This document shows, in pieces, positions 26,354-32,500 of a DNA stretch of 32,500 nucleotides (positions within the stretch are counted from its first letter, which is position 1; each line of letters opens with the position of its first letter). This DNA is from Apostichopus japonicus. Lineage: Eukaryota; Echinodermata; Holothuroidea; Aspidochirotida; Stichopodidae. The DNA is taken from the NCBI RefSeq assembly GCF_037975245.1, contig NC_092563.1, forward strand, positions 2,947,501-2,980,000, read 5' to 3'. The notes under the pieces were generated by a model that saw only the letters and a list, made by a program, of their open reading frames with translations, was not told the origin of the DNA and made no database searches. Position numbers and translations under genes: made by a program.

Positions 26354-27928
26354 TACCGTTTACGTTCGTGGAGATGACAGATGATTTTATATATACAATG
26401 ATATCATAAGTACATGAAATTAAAAAGTAGTGTGATCACATTAATTTATTGAATTATTAAACCCAAAATATTTCTCACTAAGTGCAGTCTTTAAATTGAT
26501 CATTTTAAATGAGTTATCAAAGGGCTGTTTTGGTATAGCGCTGTGAAATTATTCCAAAAAACAGCTGTACAACTATCAAACATAAGCCATCATGATTTCG
26601 GCTTCTGCCGTAGTCACATGCTATGCGTCGTATGAAAAAGCTACGTTCCAGGTTCTCGGAACCTGTCCGTTTCCGACAATAATTATCAGAAAACGACGCT
26701 TGCAGTTGTCAGTTAGAAACGTGTCAGGTCAAAGGTCAAGCAGCGAACAATTGCGCGACTGAAATTTGTCACAGTACCATCTTGGTTGTTATCATGTTTT
26801 CAGCTGTTTGCTTTTCCAACATGTCCTTTTTCTAACATCCTTTCATAAATTTATACAAAAATGAATTTTTGCACTCTATCTTAACATATACAACCCCGAA
26901 ACACAGTATATAAAAAATACTCCATGTATCCTCTTTCATAGTACATAAAATAACTTAATTTTATCCCCCCTTGTTTTTCTCTTTGTCTTTTATTCTTTCT
27001 CTCTATCTGAAAGCATATGAAGCTCAATAATCATGGTCATATATGTTCACCTTTTACGAAATGCGACAAAAATTTGGGCAGAATGCTAACTTTTCTGTAT
27101 ATAGTCGATAATGAAAACAGACTTTTCTCCAAGGAAATGTTATTTGAAAATTGATGAAGAAAAGGGCACAAGGGGATTTTGCGCATGAAAATCCTTGATT
27201 AAGACTGTAAATCAATAGGAAAATTTCGAAGGCCTTCCTAGGACGACATATTATTAATACGCGTTTTCAATCGTATTATATACACAGTTAACTATAAACG
27301 TATATATACGGTATAAGCAACAGAAGCGAATACAGTGAACGAGATGAATACACAAAGTACAATAAAGAATTGAAAAGGGAATTGCCGCCGCGATGAATGT
27401 AATCATGAAGCTTAAAGGGGCCTATGTCATATGACATTAAATGTAACTATAAAGGTATACTAACATATATCAAAGAACAAAGTCTAAAGCACTTACCTTT
27501 AAAAGTGAGTTTGTGAAGTTTTGATAGCCTGGTTGAATCATGATACTTTGTATATGTAATCTCAATGATATCACAATATTATACTTAATTGAGTAATTCA
27601 GCACTCACTGTTGCCATCAAGCGATGATCATTTTACTTTTATGTACCCTTTTTTTATAGTTCATTTAACAGCATGTAATAGGAAAGCAACGTTTGAAAGA
27701 TCCATATAGATGTCATTCAGAAAGTATATATAGGCTAGCAACAAGTCGAAATTACCGAAACAGTACACACAGTGATAGTATGGACTAAATAAATGACGTT
27801 ATGCTTGACAGGCCTATAGGCCTATAAATAATGTACTAAGAAACTATACACATTGCGTAAAGACACTCAAATCTGATTAAATTGTCAAATATAATCTGCA
27901 GTGTTTTCTAGAGCAGTTTTTATTTGGG
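26354..27928. other. Gene-free DNA
   Basis: No gene recognised. AGGCCTATAGGCCTATA occurs near 27810. Confidence 0.45.
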
Positions 27929-28113
27929 GTGTTCGGTCTTCAAATGTTCCATTTTCCTACTTCGTCTTGTCTTGTCGTATTTGCGACTTTTCTGGTCTTA
28001 TCCGGGTCTGCTCTTGTCCTTTTATATGTTGGTATGGTCTTATACCATTCTGGCGTGGCTTATGTCTTTTCTAGTCAGGTCTTAACTTATTTTGCGTTAT
28101 GTAGCTGGTGTCG
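27929..28113. repeat. Degenerate TCTTGTC/TCTTATC flank of the satellite
   Basis: CTTGTC, TCTTATC, GGTCTTA and similar 6-10 nt pieces recur without fixed period. The open frame 27929-28147 is a by-product. Confidence 0.6.
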
Positions 28114-29580
28114 TCCTGTCTTATCTTTTCCTATACTTTATCTATAATATGATCCTGTCTTGTCCAATACTTTATCTGTAATATGATCCAGTCTTGTCCT
28201 ATATTGTATCTATAATATGATCCTGCATTGTCCTATACTTTATCTGTAATATGATCCTGTATTTTCCTATACTTACTTTATCTGTAATATGATCCTGTCT
28301 TGTCCAATACTTTATCTGTAATATGATCCTGTCTTGTCCTATAGTTTACCTGTAATATGATCATGTTTTGTCCTATACTTTACCTTTAATATGATCCTGT
28401 CCTGTCCAATACTTTATCTATAATATGATCCTGTCTTGTCCTATACTTTATCTGTAATATGATCCTGTCTTGTCCTATACTTTTTCTATAATATGATCCT
28501 GTCTTGTCCTATACTTTTTCTATAATATGATCATGTTTTGTCCTATACTTTACCTTTAATATGATCCTGTCCTGTCCAATACTTTATCTATAATATGATC
28601 CTGTCTTGTCCAATACTTTATCTATAATATGATCCTGTCTTTTGTCCTATACTTTTTCTATAATATGATCCTGTCTTGTCCTATACTTTTTCTATAATAT
28701 GATCCTGTCTTGTCCTGTACTTTATCTGTAATATGATCATGTTTTGTCCTATACTTTACCTTTAATATGATCCTGTCCTGTCCAATACTTTATCTATAAT
28801 ATGATCCTGTCTTGTCCAATACTTTATCTATAATATGATCCTGTCTTGTCCTATACTTTATCTATAATATGATCCTGTCTTGTCCTGTACTTTATCTGTA
28901 ATATGATCCTGTCCTGTCCAATACTTTATCTATAATATGATCCTGTCTTGTCCAATACTTTATCTATAATATGATCCTGTCTTGTCCTATACTTTATCTA
29001 TAATATGATCCTGTCTTGTCCTATACTTTATCTATAATATGATAATTTCTTGTGTCCTACACTTTATCTATAATATGATCCTGTCTTGTCCAATACTTTA
29101 TCTATAATATGATCCTGTCTTGTCCTATACTTTATCTATAATATGATCCTGTCTTGTCCTATACTTTATCTATAATATGATAATTTCTTGTGTCCTACAC
29201 TTTATCTATAATATGATCCTGTCTTGTCCTGTACTTTATCTGTAATATGATCATGTTTTGTCCTATACTTTATCTATAATATGATAATTTCTTGTGTCCT
29301 ACACTTTATCTATAATATGATCCTGTCTTGTCCAATACTTTATCTATAATATGATCCTGTCTTGTCCTATACTTTATCTGTAATATGATCCTGTCCTGTC
29401 CAATACTTTATCTATAATATGATCCTGTCTTGTCCAATACTTTATCTATAATATGATCCTGTCTTGTCCTATACTTTATCTATAATATGATCCTGTCTTG
29501 TCCTATACTTTATCTATAATATGATAATTTCTTGTGTCCTACACTTTATCTATAATATGATCCTGTCTTGTCCTATACTC
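28114..29580. repeat. 34-bp satellite array, about 43 copies
   Basis: The main unit is CTATACTTTATCTATAATAT followed by GATCCTGTCTTGTC. Frequent single changes are CAATAC for CTATAC, CTGTAAT for CTATAAT and CCTGTCC for CTTGTCC. A distinct 36-bp variant carrying GATAATTTCTTGTGTCC occurs four times, at about 29041, 29179, 29283 and 29523. It is confined to the last third of the array. No ORF crosses it. Confidence 0.97.
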
Positions 29581-29745
29581 TTCCTGTTCTGCATTGCCTT
29601 GTCCTATCTAGTCTTTTCTTGTCTGATTGGATCTGACCTCGTCCTTGTCTGGTCTTATCTATAGTCTGGTCTTATTTTATATAGCCATGTCCTGTGTTGC
29701 CTTATCTGTTCTTGCCTATTCTGGTCCGGTCTTACCTTGTGTTTT
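29581..29745. repeat. Degenerate TCTTGTC-type flank, distal side
   Basis: Same flavour as 27929-28113: CCTTGTCC, GTCTGGTCTTATC, GTCTTTTCTTGTCTG and similar pieces without fixed period. Confidence 0.6.
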
Positions 29746-30950
29746 TCATGTATTTTCCTTTGTATAAGTCTTCTTTAAATAAAACAATAAAATGACACTC
29801 AAGTGATAATTCAATGACTAGATCCGACTTAATCAAATGTTGTCTTTATTTTTTTTTGTTCTTTTTCTTTTTGCCTCTTTTTTCTTGTTTAGTAAATTTT
29901 ATGATCATTTTGAAGACAAATTGTCGCAAACTTTAATGAGTCGAATAAAACAAAAGAGAGAAAAGAACGAAATGAGATTGCACTCTATAAGTATATAAGC
30001 ATATTATTTGATAAGAAGAGAATTTCAGGGAAGCCATTCAGAAACACTTATTGTCCTGTCGGTTTTACTGAAACAAAGAACCAAAGAAGTTGATTACCTC
30101 GTTTCCGTCTTCATTTTAATTTTTAGGGCAATTCGTTTCTTTTCCTCCATTCTCTCCTACTCCATGCAAATTTAATGTACTTCTCGAATACGTCAAAGCC
30201 ATTATTAAAATCATCTTACTTGACTATTTTAAAGAGATCCACTCATTGTACACGTGGAGAGTTTTCAAGAGTTTTTTTTTATTATTATTATTTGCTTTGC
30301 CATCGTAATGGAAGTCTTATAAGTACATCGATAAGGGTATTATTAGTCACTGGTTGATGGATAGGTCTGCTATCTTCGACATGAATTTTTTTTTTTCATC
30401 TTTAATTAAAGAAACGGGCAGACAAAAGCGTATTAACTTTAATGTATCTCATTGCATGTAGGCTATGTGCTATTCGCATCTTCGATGTAGAGTTGCTTTG
30501 ATGGTATATAATGAAAGTATTGTAAGTTTGGTAGGACTGCATGTATAGAGATAATTAACAAATAAGGTAGCTATTGCTGTATTCTCTGATACAAGTGAAA
30601 GAGACACGCTCACATTGGAAGCTGTGAATAGACGGTTTGATGTGTACGTGTTTGTTTGCGCATGCGCATCAGAAAAGACTACCTGTGTTCAATCTTGAGA
30701 CAAACGGTTGTGTTTGCAGGATTTACAGCCCTTACAAACGCTATGAAAAATCTTTGAATAACAAAAGAATATAAATATATGTTTGTCCATTGTTTCATAT
30801 ATACATACTAGAGACGAAGGGCATTGATAAGCTCTTGCACAGTCTGTTGTGTCATGTACACGCAGAAATTGCAAGCAAGAAAATACTATACTTTGCCTGC
30901 TGTGTCCTGCACTCAGCAATTGATAATGTAATAAAAATCACTTTGCCGGT
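29746..30950. other. Gene-free DNA
   Basis: T-rich runs near 29849-29885, 30270-30290 and 30387-30398. No gene recognised. Confidence 0.4.
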
Positions 30951-30954
30951 AATA

Positions 30955-31425
30955 CAACGCTTGATTCGCCTCCGTTTCGCTACGTACGTGTCAACTTCGG
31001 ACAGTAATCTGCTGAACAAAGTTATATTGAATGTTAACACAACCTAGTAATCTAGACCATATCAAGTCTTCGGTGGCCATTATAGACACTTCTACCCCTG
31101 CTGAGTACCATACACATTATTCGCCTCTGTCTCGCGACGTACATGTCATCTGAACTCTTATATTGAATGTTAACACTGTAGAGCATTATACTAAAATATA
31201 TCATATGTCCCCGGTGGCCATTATACACGGGAGGAAGTAACATACTAAGAGGCACATAAGCTTCATTCATGCTGTGGACTATAAAAGTGTACACATATCG
31301 CATTGTATGTAATACCGGTACAGCACTATAGATGCTTCGATGTCTCGGGACGTATGTATCTACTGTGGGCGTTATCATCACCACGGAACAAACTAACATA
31401 CTATATATATCAAGTCTTCACTGAA
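30955..31425. repeat. Diverged ~140-150-bp tandem duplication
   Basis: ATTCGCCTC(C/T)GT and a CG(A/T)CGTAC block occur at 30964 and 31118, TATATTGAATGTTAACAC at 31023 and 31159, and GGTGGCCATTATA at 31072 and 31213. A third, weaker copy starts near 31300 with TCTCGGGACGTATGT. The minus-strand 115-codon open frame at 31052-31399 lies within it and shows no domain. Confidence 0.65.
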
Positions 31426-31788
31426 CGGGAAATAACAAGCGAAAATAATTTAGTTGGAATAGGTCAATTTTTGCACACAAAATCTCATACAACTAAAGTC
31501 AATACTAAAATATTATTAAAATGTCAACAGGCATTGTATATACGCCTACATAATGACTCTATATAGATTGCTAAAAGTTCGCTATGAGCAAATTTTCCGA
31601 TATAAAACGCAATTATGCAGGTACCACACGGCAAGTCGTTCGAGTTTGACACGTTTTATTATCCCGTTTGGCAAAGCTTTGAAGCAATCATATTAAAAAT
31701 TGTCGCACCTGGATCTCCAAGGGGTGAAATAATTATGAGATTTCTAAGGTTCACTGGGAAAAGTTCATTACTGCCTGTGCTATGCTCA
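31426..31788. other. Gene-free DNA with an unrecognised open frame
   Basis: An open frame at 31615-31797 (plus) follows ATGCAG and reads as ordinary-looking protein, but matches nothing I recognise. It runs into the hAT-like end at 31789. Confidence 0.3.
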
Positions 31789-32035
31789 GTGGCGTAAGTG
31801 GGATATTTGGCCGATGGGCGGATCCTTATTTTGTCAACCCGTGCAGGGGTTGCCGTCCTGGGAAGGGGGGGGGGCTCGAAAGGGAGGGAGTGTCCACCCT
31901 CCCCTTTGAGAAAGTTTATGTAAGGTGTCCTAGATTCAAAATCTTTGGCAAAGCTTTGAACTGATAATGTGTTTTGGAATTATCATTCTTATTTCTTTAT
32001 TTTTCCATGGGGGGGGGGCTGTGGCTTGTCGCCCC
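31789..32035. mobile_element. hAT-like MITE fragment
   Basis: It begins CAGTGGCGTAAGTGGG at 31789, close to the left end of the element in the NAT exon. It shares that element's G-run-rich style (31866-31874, 32010-32018) and CCCTCCCCTTTG. No matching right end was found, so the element is truncated or its end has decayed. Confidence 0.5.
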
Positions 32036-32500
32036 CCTGACTGGTACTCGAGTCGTCTCCCCCGCGCCTCCAGTTAAGTACAGTTAAAAACGGGAGTCTT
32101 CTTAAGCGAAAGTCACTCAAGTCGATAGCTGTGAAAAGAAGAACAATTTGAGGAGAGGGGGGGGGGCGGGACAAATAAGTTATCTCTGTATTACGAGCAA
32201 CGTTCATATTAATATTTCATTTTCTCTCTCTTTAAATTATTTTTCATGCTTTTTTGCCTTATTATATTATTTTAAAGAACAACGCTTTAAAATTGTCCAA
32301 AAACTGACTGATATAAAAGTGTGAGCGAATGGAGGCGGGCGAGGGGGGGGGGGGGTGGTAGGTGATGAGAGGTGCTAGTGTTTAATAGTTTCATATAGGC
32401 CTACAGTAAACATGTTTTGTCAGTTTGAACGCATCAAATTGGTAAATTGAGCAAAGTATGATATTTTGAGTTGATGCAGGAGAGTTTGACATTTTCGTAT
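32036..32500. other. Gene-free DNA with poly-G tracts
   Basis: G runs lie at about 32157-32166 and 32344-32355. Nothing else is recognised. Confidence 0.4.

Overview
The window looks like intergenic and intronic DNA from an animal nuclear genome. It is AT-rich and has almost no long ORFs. It contains short exons with GT-AG introns, many (AT)n microsatellites, several minisatellites with higher-order structure, a tRNA-derived SINE remnant, and inverted-repeat DNA transposons. The two recognisable protein genes have animal-style exon structure. A marine invertebrate deuterostome such as an echinoderm is my best guess from the repeat style; the sequence does not prove it.

Layout. 1-6500: gene-free DNA with an inverted-repeat element (1045-1430), a SINE remnant split by (TA)n (about 2635-2830), a GAGTAC-type minisatellite (3272-3625), a duplicated segment with an expanded (AT)n (4577-4820) and a cluster of octamer motifs (5164-5263). 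6521-6700: a U2-snRNA-like locus that keeps the first ~46 nt of U2 but has an unrelated body ending in a hairpin. 7521-12057 (+): the first two coding exons of a calbindin/calretinin/secretagogin-type EF-hand gene, separated by a 4.4-kb intron that carries a large foldback element (9982-10409) and (AT)n arrays. No later exon was recognised.

12058-20590 is repeat-dominated: a 19-bp minisatellite with a 133-bp higher-order unit, a (ATC)n tract of about 278 bp, an 18-bp minisatellite with a 109-bp higher-order unit, and a degenerate ACAAT-type array with a 175-bp internal duplication.

20592-22799 (-) is a two-exon arylamine N-acetyltransferase-like gene with a TATA box, start codon, GT-AG intron and stop all visible. 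Exon 2 is interrupted by a 373-bp hAT-like MITE (20984-21356) with an 8-bp target duplication. The insertion adds exactly 381 bp, so the frame on both sides is the same, but the element carries an in-frame stop. The predicted catalytic triad is Cys-His-Glu rather than the usual Cys-His-Asp. The intron holds a decayed ~140-bp repeat rich in TGACCT motifs.

22900-32500 has no recognised gene. Its main feature is a 34-bp satellite of about 43 copies (28114-29580), flanked by degenerate sequence of the same flavour. A degenerate ~140-bp duplication lies at 30955-31420 and a second hAT-like end at 31789. The two genes do not form an obvious functional unit. Strongest leads: the in-frame MITE in the NAT gene, the U2-5'-end chimera, and nested tandem arrays.
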